A stretch of DNA of 64,000 bases from Lenzites betulinus (lineage: Eukaryota; Basidiomycota; Agaricomycetes; Polyporales; Polyporaceae): the NCBI GenBank assembly GCA_022264855.1, contig JABYQU010000002.1:682001-746000 (forward strand), read 5' to 3'. A program made the translations under genes and the position numbers. How positions within the stretch are numbered: the first letter of the stretch is position 1; the number at the start of each line of letters is the position of its first letter. The notes beneath the pieces were generated by a model. It ran no database searches. It was not told where the DNA came from and saw nothing but the letters and a program-made list of their open reading frames with translations. Shown piece by piece: positions 1-9,830 of this stretch.

Positions 1-51
1 CCTACTCCGCAGGACCCTGTGCTCTCACGTATTAACGCGGCCCTATTCCAG

Positions 52-1092
52 CTGCTCGTGATCGGGTGTTTCTGCATTGGCACGAACCAGGTCGACCTCG
101 AGAGCGCTGGGAAGGCCGGTATCCCGGTGTTCAACTCCCCCTTCTCGAACTCCCGCTCAGTCGCGGAACTCGTCGTTTCCGAGGTCATCGCACTGTCGCG
201 CCAGTACTTCGAGCGCGCATTCGAGATGCGATCCGGCCTCTGGAACAAGCAGTCCAAGGGCTGCTGGGAGGTCCGTGGCAAGACCCTCGGCATCGTGGGC
301 TACGGACACATCGGTGCCCAGCTCTCGGTCCTCTCGGAGGCCTTCGGCATGCGCGTGCTGTTCCACGACGTCGTGAACATCATGCCGCTCGGCTCTGCGC
401 GGCAGGTCGACTCCCTCGCCACGCTGCTCGCGGAATCGGACTTCGTCACCCTGCACGTCCCCGAGCTCCCGGAGACGACGAACATGATCTCGAAGGCGCA
501 GCTCGCGCAGATGAAGAAGGGCGCATACCTCATCAACAACGCGCGCGGAAAGGTCGTCGACATCCCTGCGCTCATTGATGCGCTCAAGTCCGGCCACCTC
601 GCGGGCGCTGCGGTCGACGTCTACCCGTCAGAACCTGGCGCGAACGGCGCCCCCTTCGACGACCAGCTCAACGGGTGGTCGAGCGCCCTCCGCTCGATCC
701 CCAACGTAATCCTCACCCCGCACATCGGTGGCTCGACCGAGGAGGCACAGCGCATGATTGGCGAGGAGGTCTCCTCTGCGCTCATCCGCTACCTGAACTT
801 CGGCACTTCCCTCGGCGCAGTCAACTTCCCTGAGGTCGACCTCCGCGCGATCATGCTCGAGGAGCCGAACCACGTCCGCGTATGCTACGTGCACAACAAT
901 ATCCCCGGCGTCCTGCGCCAGGTCAACGAGGTCCTCTCGCCGTTCAACGTCGAGAAGCAGTACTCGGACTCCAAGGGCGACATTGCGTACCTCATGGCGG
1001 ACATTGCGGACGTCAGCCCGTCGGACGTGAACTCGCTCCGCGAGCAGATCAGCAAGACGAGCGCCAACATCCTCACGCGTCTTCTTGCGTAA
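52..1092 (+). CDS. SER3: D-3-phosphoglycerate dehydrogenase, C-terminal part (5' exons outside window)
   Basis: Oxidises 3-phosphoglycerate to 3-phosphohydroxypyruvate with NAD, the first step of serine synthesis in the cytosol. Bases 1-51 look like the end of an intron (branch-like attaac, then ttccag), so the visible coding sequence starts at about 52 with LLVIGCFCIGTNQVDL. The protein then shows the Rossmann NAD-binding loop (GIVGYGHIG), the substrate-binding NNARG segment, the conserved HIGGST segment, and a C-terminal ACT-like regulatory domain (from about IMLEEPNHVRVCYVHNN). The ACT domain in this family normally binds serine for feedback control; that is family knowledge. The remaining reading frame is intact to the stop at 1090-1092. 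Start codon and amino terminus lie upstream of the window. Confidence 0.93.
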   Translation: MLVIGCFCIGTNQVDLESAGKAGIPVFNSPFSNSRSVAELVVSEVIALSRQYFERAFEMRSGLWNKQSKGCWEVRGKTLGIVGYGHIGAQLSVLSEAFGMRVLFHDVVNIMPLGSARQVDSLATLLAESDFVTLHVPELPETTNMISKAQLAQMKKGAYLINNARGKVVDIPALIDALKSGHLAGAAVDVYPSEPGANGAPFDDQLNGWSSALRSIPNVILTPHIGGSTEEAQRMIGEEVSSALIRYLNFGTSLGAVNFPEVDLRAIMLEEPNHVRVCYVHNNIPGVLRQVNEVLSPFNVEKQYSDSKGDIAYLMADIADVSPSDVNSLREQISKTSANILTRLLA

Positions 1093-1523
1093 AGCCCTCC
1101 ATATTGCGGGCCGGCGTGCGCTTCCCCCCTCCACCTGCGCACGCGCACCCGACGCATGTCAAAAACCGACCACGGACGGTCTTGTCGCATCCATAGATCT
1201 CACCCACCCTTGCCCTCCCATACCATCGCATCGCAGGACGGGACCACTCAACTGGTCTAGCCCTCCTCTCATTCATCTGACTCACGATCGTTCAACCACT
1301 TTAGACTGTATCCTGCTGTGCGATATACACTTGTAGTATTAATGGGGGAAGGCGAAGGCAATGAAAACACTGTATCAATCTCCGACGAGTTCCGGGAGGG
1401 AGTGAAGAATACATCATAGCGTGAAGAGGGCGTCTCGTCGAATGGCCTGAAAGTCCCTGAGACGACGACGTAAAAGTACAACCGGCGTGAAGTACGAAGC
1501 GAGGAAGGCTGCTAGCGCTGTGA
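1093..1523. other. Convergent intergenic region between PGDH and RAD51
   Basis: Both flanking genes end here (PGDH stop at 1092, RAD51 stop at 1524 on the other strand), so this is shared 3' sequence. No ORF in it resembles a protein family and no RNA gene was recognised. Confidence 0.5.
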
Positions 1524-2761
1524 CTACTCCTCTTCTGGGTCCCCAATACCACTGCTGAGAATGGCGAACTGCGTCTCCGACTCGGGCAGACATGGCGAGT
1601 CGTAGATCTTCGCCTGACGGTTGGCACCTCTTCCTTTCTTCAGTTGCACACTGTGCATCCGTGTATAAGCGCATAGATCAGCAACGGTGATGAGCCACAT
1701 ACCGAGTCGTAGATGCATGGGCTAGGATGTTTCCGCCTACCGGCTTCTTCTCATTTGCCATGTAAGGACCGGCAGAGGCATCGGGATTTGACATGACCTG
1801 ATTCGTGATGACAACAGCGATACCAAACTGGGGGAAGCTATGTTAGGGAACCAATATCCGTGAGGAGTTGGGATGACGTACCTCATCTGCTAACCTCTGC
1901 AATGTGCGGAGGAACTTTCCAAGATGAGCTTGCCGCGCAGAGAGCTCCCCACGACCGCTGAAGTCTGTTCGATATAATGCAGTCGCAGAATCGACGATCA
2001 GCAGGCAGAATCTACAGGCGTTCGTTGAGCTAAATGCGCATATACTTGGATCTAGCCACTAACCTCGATTCCGACATGAGCGCACTGGCAGCTGTTAAGA
2101 GCTGATTCTGATGGTCCGCGTTATATGCGCGTGCATATGCGACATTGTCCAGCACCTCCTCCCCGTTCAACCCCAGCCGTTCTGCGACCGCTAGCAGACG
2201 GACGGGGCGGAAGGTTCCCTCGGTGTCGATGTAGAGGCACTTGCCCTCGCCTCCACCCATGTCGACAGGGAGTTGGCATGTCACTGCGAGCGTATGGCAG
2301 ATCTGCGACTTTCCGGTCCTGAACTCGCCGAAAAACTCGGTAATCGCACCCGTCTCAATCCCTCCTCCGAGCAGAGCATCAAGGTTCTTTGAGCCAGAGG
2401 TTATATGCACGAGTTCTGCACGGCGGGCGTGGACCTCGGTAGCGCTTTGGAACCCGAGAGGGATGATCTTAAGGGCTGGTGGCGGATGAGCTCTTAGGCG
2501 TGCTGGAATGACCGCACGGGCTAACCACGTACCTTCTGCCAATATCTTGTCCGCCTTTTGCTCTGAGATGCCCTTGATTGTCATCAAAGCCTTCTTTGGC
2601 GTATACGCAACAGCCTCGACGGTGTTCAGACCAAACTCGCTAAGTTTCTTGATGTCTTGTGCGGAGATACCGGCCTCGGCCAGCTTGTCGACGAGGAGAG
2701 GTCCGGAGATATGGCTTTCTTGGCCCTCCTCATTCTGAGATGCTTGCGAGGGGGAGTTCAT
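1524..2761 (-). CDS. RAD51: DNA repair recombinase RAD51
   Basis: Eukaryotic RecA-family recombinase that forms filaments on single-stranded DNA and drives strand exchange in homologous recombination. Five exons on the minus strand: 2533-2761, 2064-2475, 1882-2011, 1703-1827 and 1524-1650, all with GT-AG introns of 52-57 nt; joined length 1,023 nt, 340 residues, the usual RAD51 size. Visible parts are the N-terminal helix-hairpin-helix region ([18 protein letters not shown], then [14 protein letters not shown]), Walker A written GEFRTGKSQ, Walker [16 protein letters not shown], and the DNA-binding loop region around NQVMSNPDA. The C-terminus reads [10 protein letters not shown], close to the canonical ending. 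Start is the ATG at 2761, followed by a short acidic leader. Two MluI boxes lie about 150 bp upstream (separate entry), suggesting G1/S control. Confidence 0.97.
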
Positions 2762-2905
2762 GGCGACGAGATAAGACAGTACAGACTTCTTTGAATAGAA
2801 TAACCACCGAACGATGGGCGTCGCAGATCCGGAGGGAAGGAAAAGGGAGAAGGATGGATAGGGACAAGAGGAGAGTCAGCACGGAGGCGCGTTCTCCTAC
2901 GCCCC

Positions 2906-2929
2906 ACGCGTTCTATCACGTGAACGCGT
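2906..2929 (-). promoter_or_regulatory. Palindromic pair of MCB (ACGCGT) boxes upstream of RAD51
   Basis: ACGCGTTC at 2906-2913 and its exact reverse complement GAACGCGT at 2922-2929 flank an 8-bp spacer that contributes to a CACGTG at 2917-2922. The site is 145-168 bp upstream of the RAD51 ATG. ACGCGT is the core MluI cell-cycle box bound by MBF (Mbp1/Swi6) in ascomycete yeasts, where it controls S-phase and repair genes including RAD51. Its function in this organism is inferred. Confidence 0.6.
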
Positions 2930-3129
2930 GTCACCAGTGAGCCGCGGGCGCCTTTAAGTTCTACTGCAGTGCATCGACTACAGTCGACTACGACGGTGCA
3001 TGTCCTAGGTCCACATAGCAGTTAAGGGAATACCTACTTGTTGTATGATGGTATATCATCCAGGACGGCACCATGTGGTTTCTGATCCGGAGCGCATTAC
3101 ATTATCGCCGAAGGTAAAGTAATATAAGT

Positions 3130-4098
3130 TCATAACTTGTAGTCGCGAGGCAGGGTTTGCGGCTTGCCCAAAGCCCGCTCGAACCACTCCACCGCTGAAA
3201 GATCGAGGACCAGACGTGGCCACCTCAAAGCCGTGTAGACGTTCAAGTCCGCTGCGGTGACTGTATCGACCATGGGGAGATTGCTGCTCGCGCGGTCCAG
3301 ACCTTCAGGAATCTGGTCATGACCAGTGACAAACAGCGTTCTCCACCATCCCAGCTCCTCGATACGCTGTTGCAGGTCCTTCGTCTTGAAACTTGACCAC
3401 TCTAGGCTCCGAACGACGCCCAGAGACTGCTCCTTCACCCTCGCACTCAACGCGACCCGCATCCCCATCTCTATGACCTTGCGGTTGAGTTTCGTCGCAA
3501 AGTCCCGCGGCTTCGGTCCAAAGGCAACACCTCCTCCACGAAGCATGGGGCTTTGAGCATCGCCGAGACGTGCCCGACCGGAGCCCTTTTGGGGTCGGAT
3601 TTTATGTCCGGAACCGCGGACCTCGCCTCGCGTCTTGGTGTTTGCGCTACCTTGTCGCTGACAGTCCAGGTGGTGTACGACGCAGAGATGAAGAATGTCA
3701 CGGCGGATAGGGTGGGAGAAGACGTGGGGATCCAGCTCCACTAGCTCTTCGGACGACACAGTGTTCTCCTCCGGTCGGATTAAGGACGATACCTCGAGGT
3801 AGACAGGACGAAGGGCTAAGACACACATTTAGCTGAAATATACGTGATGAACTGTGGCTAACGCACCTGCGCTGGAGTCTGACAGTCCCGCCGCAGGTAC
3901 GGAAAGGGTGGCAGAATGTAACGCATCCTGCAGTCTGTGTCCCACTAGGTCTTCGGTGATGCGCTCGGACGACGCTAAGGCTGAGGTGGAAAGTCCACGA
4001 TGGACACTCCGGACATTCTGCAAAATTCATGAGACGGGCCCAATCTTAAAACACAGTCAACGTACCTGGCCCGCGGCACGTCGGAATGCAGCCAGCAT
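3130..4098 (-). CDS. YML6: Mitochondrial large-subunit ribosomal protein uL4m
   Basis: Structural protein of the mitochondrial large ribosomal subunit, homologous to bacterial L4. Three exons on the minus strand: 4066-4098, 3867-4017, 3130-3815; joined 870 nt, 289 residues. The family signature is the QKGSGRARLGDAQSPMLRGG stretch followed by GGVAFGPKPRDF, which corresponds to the rRNA-binding extended loop of L4. The amino terminus (MLAAFRRAAGQ, then HRGLSTSALASS) is basic and hydroxylated, as expected for a mitochondrial presequence. The second intron uses the acceptor at tcttag rather than the nearer tttcag, because only the former keeps frame. It lies between the RAD51 promoter side and divergent RPS16. 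Confidence 0.88.
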
Positions 4099-4523
4099 GG
4101 CGGTCACTACTCAAGTCGTGTGGCTGATCCTCGGCGCTTAGAGAAATGTTGCATCTAACGCCCGGTCTGTCACTGGGCCAAATTTGGGCTTCTGTGACGC
4201 GTGACATTGCCAGACGCCAGAAGCGAAATCATCAGGCCCCGCCCTCGCACCGTCGTTCAGCAAACTTCAAACCTCGGAGGGGTGAGTCCATGTCCTATGG
4301 TGTCCTAATGCTACAGGATGGTCCTACGGAGGCTGTTGGATGCAGGCTGGGAGCAAACCCGGTTTCGAGATGGCGAAAACTGGGTGGATTGCATGTCCCA
4401 CCTTCGGATGACCCTTCTATGCCCCCTGACTTTGGCGACGCCTTTCCAACGCTCCCACTGAACCTTGGTATTCATCTAGCATATCAACCGCCCACGAACA
4501 CGGCCAGCTCCACCCTCGACAAA

Positions 4524-5078
4524 ATGGCACCCACGACGCAGGCCGTTCAGACTTTCGGCAAAAAGAAGGTGCGTTCAAGCTCCCGTCGCTTTGTACACGC
4601 TGTTGGATCCTCTTGACTGAAACTCCGTTCAAGACTGCCACTGCCGTTGCACATGCCAAGGAGGGCCGCGGGCTCATCCACATCAATGGCCAGCCCATCA
4701 AACTCTTGAGGCCCGAGATCCTTCGTTTCAAGGTCTACGAGCCCATTCTCGTTGCGGGCGAGGATGCGTTCTCGGCCATCGACATCCGTCTCCGTGTCAA
4801 GGGTGGTGGACACACTTCCCAGGTCTACGCCATCCGCCAGGCGATCGCGAAGGCGGTTGTTGCGTACTACGCCAAGTACTTCGATGCGGCAAGCGCACTC
4901 GAGCTGAAGAAGAAGCTGGTGGCCTACGACAGGACCCTCCTGATTGCGGACCCTCGGAGAGCAGAGCCGAAGAAGTTCGGTGGTCATGGTGCCCGTGCTC
5001 GCCGCCAGAAATCGTGAGTGTTGTATTTCCACCCAGACCTCTCAGATGTTGACGATGTTCTCCTACAGCTACCGGTGA
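4524..5078 (+). CDS. RPS16: 40S ribosomal protein S16 (uS9)
   Basis: Component of the small cytosolic ribosomal subunit; its C-terminal tail reaches the decoding centre. Exons 4524-4568, 4634-5013 and 5069-5078 join to 435 nt (144 residues), the normal family length. The first exon encodes [15 protein letters not shown], the second runs from [13 protein letters not shown] through [12 protein letters not shown] and [19 protein letters not shown], and the last ten bases complete the invariant ending QKSYR. The tiny last exon is needed: reading on through the donor at 5014 would stop after QKS and lose the universally conserved YR end. Confidence 0.97.
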
Positions 5079-5874
5079 AGAGTATCGCTTGGGCATTTTC
5101 ACTCGTGTCGCTATGTTCTACCACTTCATCCATACGCTATGCCATGGCGACATGCAGCTTATATGACCACCATGTATGTGCTGGTGCAATCAATTTGTAT
5201 GAGTACACAGCAGGTATATTTTCGCTCATCTTGGTTATGCCGGGTAACTTGAATCCTGTGGCTTAAGAAGATGCCAACACGGCGTAACATGCGATAGTAA
5301 TGCAAGTGCTCGCCAGAACTTGCCGTTCGGGGCGTCTACGCGTGCTGGAGTTCTTTTCAAATGCCGGCTCAAAGTAGTTTCGCGAGGAAGTGGGATGATC
5401 ACGGAACACCGAGTGAGGGGATGCACAAGACTCGCAACTAGTCTGCGATCCATGCTCATGGTGGCGCGCGTTAACGTTCAGCGCTCATGCATCATGCCCG
5501 CCTACTCGTACAAATCTTGAAAAGCAGAATATAATTGTCCAGAACATGTTGGGACATTGTTGCTATGACCCGGATGCATGAGATTTATAGGCCATTAGGC
5601 AAATCATCGTTTGCACAATGAAACAGCGAGCCAGTAGCCGCATGTGCCACATTCAACAATACGAACGAAAACAATATAATGTGATGCGCGGAGTGTCTTA
5701 CATTCAGCCAGGTCCAACCTAGGCCTTGTCGTTCGACGTTCACTACCTCCTGGAGACTTCTGTTCTCTCGTCTCTTGTAGATCTCCGACCTCTTCTGAGT
5801 AGTTTAACACTTCCGTTCAGCGCTTAGTCCCAGCAAGCATCTTCTCCGCATCGCGAACGACTGGATTGGAGGCC
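5079..5874. other. Intergenic region without recognised gene
   Basis: About 800 bp between RPS16 and the Rap1-like gene. It should hold the RPS16 3' UTR and the promoter of the next gene. Only short ORFs without family resemblance occur; no tRNA or snoRNA was recognised by eye. Confidence 0.4.
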
Positions 5875-8701
5875 ATGAACAACGGACCGCCAAGTTCTCA
5901 GGCGTCTGGCACAATATTCCGTGATTCTGCGGCCCAATCGCTTCGCATCTTCGTCGAGGCCTCGGATTTGCTCAATCGACCGAAGCTCGTCTACACGCTC
6001 AAGGTGTGTTCTTATTGTAGCTATGGGTCATTTCTCTAACAGTGACCTTTGTGTTCTTGCAGAGCAACGGTGCAACGATCAGCCATTCACCAGCTGAGGC
6101 TTCGATCATCCTCATCGATCCTCAAACACCATCCGGCACACAGTTTATACAAGAGTGGGGGCAAGAGCCGGGCAAAGCGATTCTTGACGCTGCCTGGGTG
6201 CAGAAATCGGTTGAAAGGGGGAGAGCGTTCCTCTCTCCTGAGAATTGGGGCGGATTTTGCGTGAGTGGAAACGCATCAGAGACGGTTCAAGAGTGAGTTG
6301 CGCGGTCTTCGTAAACATGTCATAATCCTCTGACGGTATGAAGAAGCCCTCTCCCGACGCCTCGAGACACGCCACCCGACGCGCAGACCTCTCACGCCGA
6401 CCCCGCAATGCAGAACTCCCCGCCGAAAGGATTCCAGATCCCTCCTGGCCCGCCTGTCCATGGGTACCCTTTCTCCCAACCGCTGCAACAACCACCGGCG
6501 GTCCAGCAGATACCCGCCGGCTTTCCGGGCGGTTCCATGCTTCCTGGCCAGCCTAATCCCAACCCCTCCGTCGTCCTTCCCGCCCAGCTTGTAGCTCAGC
6601 TAATGGGCCTTGTTGCCCAGCAAGGCATGAACCCGGCAAGTCTAGGGATGGCTCCGATGCTCCCTCAAATGGCCGGTCAGATGGGAATGCCTCAAGGCTA
6701 TCCTCAACAACCTATGCAATTCGTGCCACAGCAGGGCATGTACGTACAACCACAGTACTCGCTCCCTCAGCAACAAGGAATGTATCTGCCGCAACACACG
6801 ATGGGCCCTCCAATGTCGCATATGCAGACCTCAAACGCAGGTTCTCCAAGTCACTACCAGTCACCCACTCCTGCCAGTCCCAGCAGTCGCTCCAGCATAT
6901 CGCAAGCACGGAGGCAAAGCAATGCGTCGGGTGGGTCATCTGTTCTTCTTCGTGGCCTTGGTATTCATATCGAACAGTAGATACCGCCAGAGACTCGCCC
7001 ATGGATGACATCAGGCCCACTTCGCATAAGCGCAAATCTGTATCAGCGGATCAGGGGCCAGCAAGCTTAGATCGTCGTGCAGGGAAGGGTCGTGCGAACG
7101 ACGAGCGTTCAGCGAAACATCGTCGCATCTCTAATTCTGTTGATGAAACTCTTCCTTATCCGGATTCTTCCCCTTCACAACCTCGCCGTGAAGCCTCGAG
7201 CTCCCGCGGCAAGCTTTTCGCTGATGAAGACGGAGAGCCTTACAAGTTCTTTGTGCAAATCGACATCAGGCCCAGGACAAAGATCGCGGACGCCATCAAG
7301 GTTCGTTAGGTCGTGGACCACGCATACATCTCAATCATCGTCGAACAGTTCAACTAACCTTATCTCTCCCTGTAGAAGAACGGCGGGAAGCTCGTACCTG
7401 ACATTGCAGACGCCGACTACGTGATTCTAGGCTCACCGTCAACCAGGACCTTCGAGGAGCGGCTGCAGCAGGCCAGAAACTACAACAAGCTTGCCGTGCG
7501 GCCGCAATGGGTGTTCCAGTGTGTGGAACAAGCCGCTATAGTCGAGTTCGACGATTTCCTGTTTGAGGGCTTCACAATCGAGAAGAAACGAGGGCGGCCT
7601 AGCGCCTCGGGCAAGCGTTTCATCGTCTCTGGCCCAGGAATACCGTCGCCTTCCAAGGGTAAGGAGCCCCCTCTGCTCCCCGACGAGGACCAGGACATGG
7701 CCGAGGAAGAGGAAGAGGAAGAGGTGGAGGGTACACTGGTCAAGAAGAGAGGCAGGCCAGCATCCAAGAAGTCAGCCCCCAAGGAGACAGTCAAGAAAGA
7801 GAAGACCAAGGAACCAGTGAAGGGGAAGGCTATGAAGAAAGCGGACAAGACGACCCCAGCCGCCCATTCTGCGGCGAGTCAGGGAGGGTCCAAGGGTCAT
7901 TCGAAAGGCAAGAGCGTGCCGGCCAAGCCCCAGGAAAGGTCGGCTACTCCGAAGAGGCTTTGGCGACCATCGCCTCCCCCTCCGACGCGCGTGGTTGAAC
8001 ACGTGCCTGGAAAAAACATGTACACCAAGGATGATTCCGACTACGTCGACGAATACCTTCCCATCCTCTACTTCCGCGACCCTGACATGACCCTGACAAC
8101 TGTCAGCGAAAAGCTGCACCAGAAGGTGAACGTTCTGATAGGGAAGCCTGTGGATCAATGTCTAACTTCCTCTTTCATTGGCAGATGCCCCACCACACTC
8201 AGAAATCTTGGCAGAGCCATATCACACACTTCTCCAGACGCGATAAGCTGGAGAGGATCAGGCGCCAAGCGCACATCGCTCGCAGGAAAGCAGACTCGGA
8301 GGGTCAACGTCAGTCGGAACCCCTCAATGAGGGTACGTCTCAGGCCGAGCAAACACCGCCACCTTCCGCGTCGGCTCCCTCCCCTCATCGGTCGCCCGAC
8401 CGATTCACCGTATTGATGAAGTTCTTCGCCGGTGGGGGCGCCGATAATCTGGATGACGAGGAGGTGTGGAAGGCAGTACATCGACAGGTGTGTGGGCTTA
8501 CTTTTCTGCTGTCAAGACTTTCATAATGCTGACTTCTCCCAGCATCCTGAGGTTCCCCCAGAAGAGTGGGAGGCATACTGGGGACAGCATGGCAATGCAA
8601 TAGCGCTAGCGGTACAGGAGTTGAGCGGGGTAGGCGAATCGTCTTCGGAGGCGCCTATGCAGTATGGAGATGGCACATTCCCAAAACCCGAACCAGAATA
8701 A
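5875..8701 (+). CDS. Rap1-like protein with two BRCT domains, AT-hooks and a Myb-like domain
   Basis: Probably a telomere or chromatin protein related to Rap1. Seven exons (5875-6003, 6063-6292, 6344-6930, 6978-7300, 7376-8125, 8185-8487, 8543-8701) join to 2,481 nt, 826 residues. Order: N-terminal BRCT (SLRIFVEASDLLNRPKL through AAWVQKSVERGRAFL), a long Pro/Gln/Met-rich linker, a second BRCT-like segment (KFFVQIDIRPRTKIADAIK, KNGGKLVPDIADADYVILG, RPQWVFQCVEQ), two AT-hook cores (KKRGRP twice), a Lys-rich acidic stretch, then a Myb-like fold (DYVDEYLPILYFRDPDMTL, MPHHTQKSWQSHITHF). BRCT plus Myb is the Rap1 architecture known from yeasts, Ustilago and vertebrates. The two BRCTs and AT-hooks are unusual. 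The assignment to Rap1 is inferred from domain order; another BRCT/Myb chromatin protein is possible. Confidence 0.7.
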
Positions 8702-8953
8702 TCCCTCATACTTATGCTCCTAACGTCATATGGTTTTGTTTCTGTAGGATACGAATATGGTGTCTGCTCTTGTAAAATGGCTCGGGTCTGGCGGTGGCTC
8801 ACGACTATGCTAGCATGCCTTCTGTATAGCACATTTCCGGATTTTGCACCACAGGTTACGTGGCTATGGAGACCGTCTCACACAGGCCTCAGGTTCAACA
8901 ATTCAAATCGCAAGCGCAATATAAGCATTAAGTCCCTACTACGACTTCAGCAT

Positions 8954-9574
8954 CTATTCCGCATCCGGCGCAGGCTCGGGAGAGGTTGTTGGTCGAGGTT
9001 GCTTGAAGAAGCGTTTCCTCCTCTCTTCTATCGACTCCATATCCGTAGGGACTAGGTTCTTGCCGTTGTAGTCCAGCGTGCCAATTGCTGTTCCTAGCAC
9101 CGCACAAGAGGCGACCGCTACTGGCAATGAACGGGCTACGCACGACCGTATCAGGTACACACGCCTATGCTGTCCGGAGATCCACTACATACCTCGAATG
9201 CCAGCCAAGAACCCGGCAGCACAACCGCCTGCTGCACCGTTGAGAGCGTCGTCAGTCTGACGTTGGTTCGCCACGACCGACTCAGTCAACGCAAAGGTTG
9301 CGCCCATCGCGGCTATGCGGTGATATTGCACTGAATGGCTGCTTCAAGATGCGTAACGGAGTGCATACACACCGAAAAACCCGATAGTTCCACCCGTCCT
9401 GGTGAAGATACCCGCCGCACCACTTGAATGCGACCCGAGTGCATTTTGGACGGCGCTGACCAGGGCCCCGACGCCGGCCGCCTGGAGGCCGACGGCGGAC
9501 GCGTATTGGAGTGATGATTTGGGCTCGAACGTCGCCTTCTCAGGCGTAGTGGTGGTGTCGAGGGCGTCGGCCAT
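8954..9574 (-). CDS. NADH:ubiquinone oxidoreductase accessory subunit, NDUFA11-like (Tim17 family fold)
   Basis: Small four-helix inner-membrane protein of respiratory complex I. Exons 9373-9574, 9193-9312 and 8954-9135 on the minus strand join to 504 nt, 167 residues. Hydrophobic Gly/Ala-rich helices typical of the Tim17/22/23 fold are visible: YASAVGLQAAGVGALVSAV, GGTIGFFAAMGATFALTES, GAAGGCAAGFLAGIRA and VASCAVLGTAIGTLD. The C-terminal tail (YNGKNLVPTDMESIEERRKR) is charged. The ATG at 9574 is preferred over an upstream in-frame ATG at 9607 because MADALDTTTT resembles the plain N-termini of this family. A Tim17-family translocase subunit is the alternative, but length and tail favour complex I. 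It shares a 256-bp divergent promoter region with the EED-like gene. Confidence 0.75.
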
Positions 9575-9830
9575 GACGGAGGGGGCCGGGGAAAGTCGTG
9601 TGTGCAAGGTGAGAGACGTTGGGCGCGGTTGCTTGCGCCGGCGTCACTTGCGGTGGCTGATGCGGCCCGCCGTCTTCGGGCCAATCGCTTGTCTACCTTT
9701 CCTCATCGTCCGCTCCCTCATCGACGCACCTTCCAACGCGGAGGTCGACACCACTACGCTCGGGCTAGCATCTCATCGAAGTCAACATAAATTGACAGGC
9801 CTCGAGGGACTCAATTGACCGCCTCAACCG

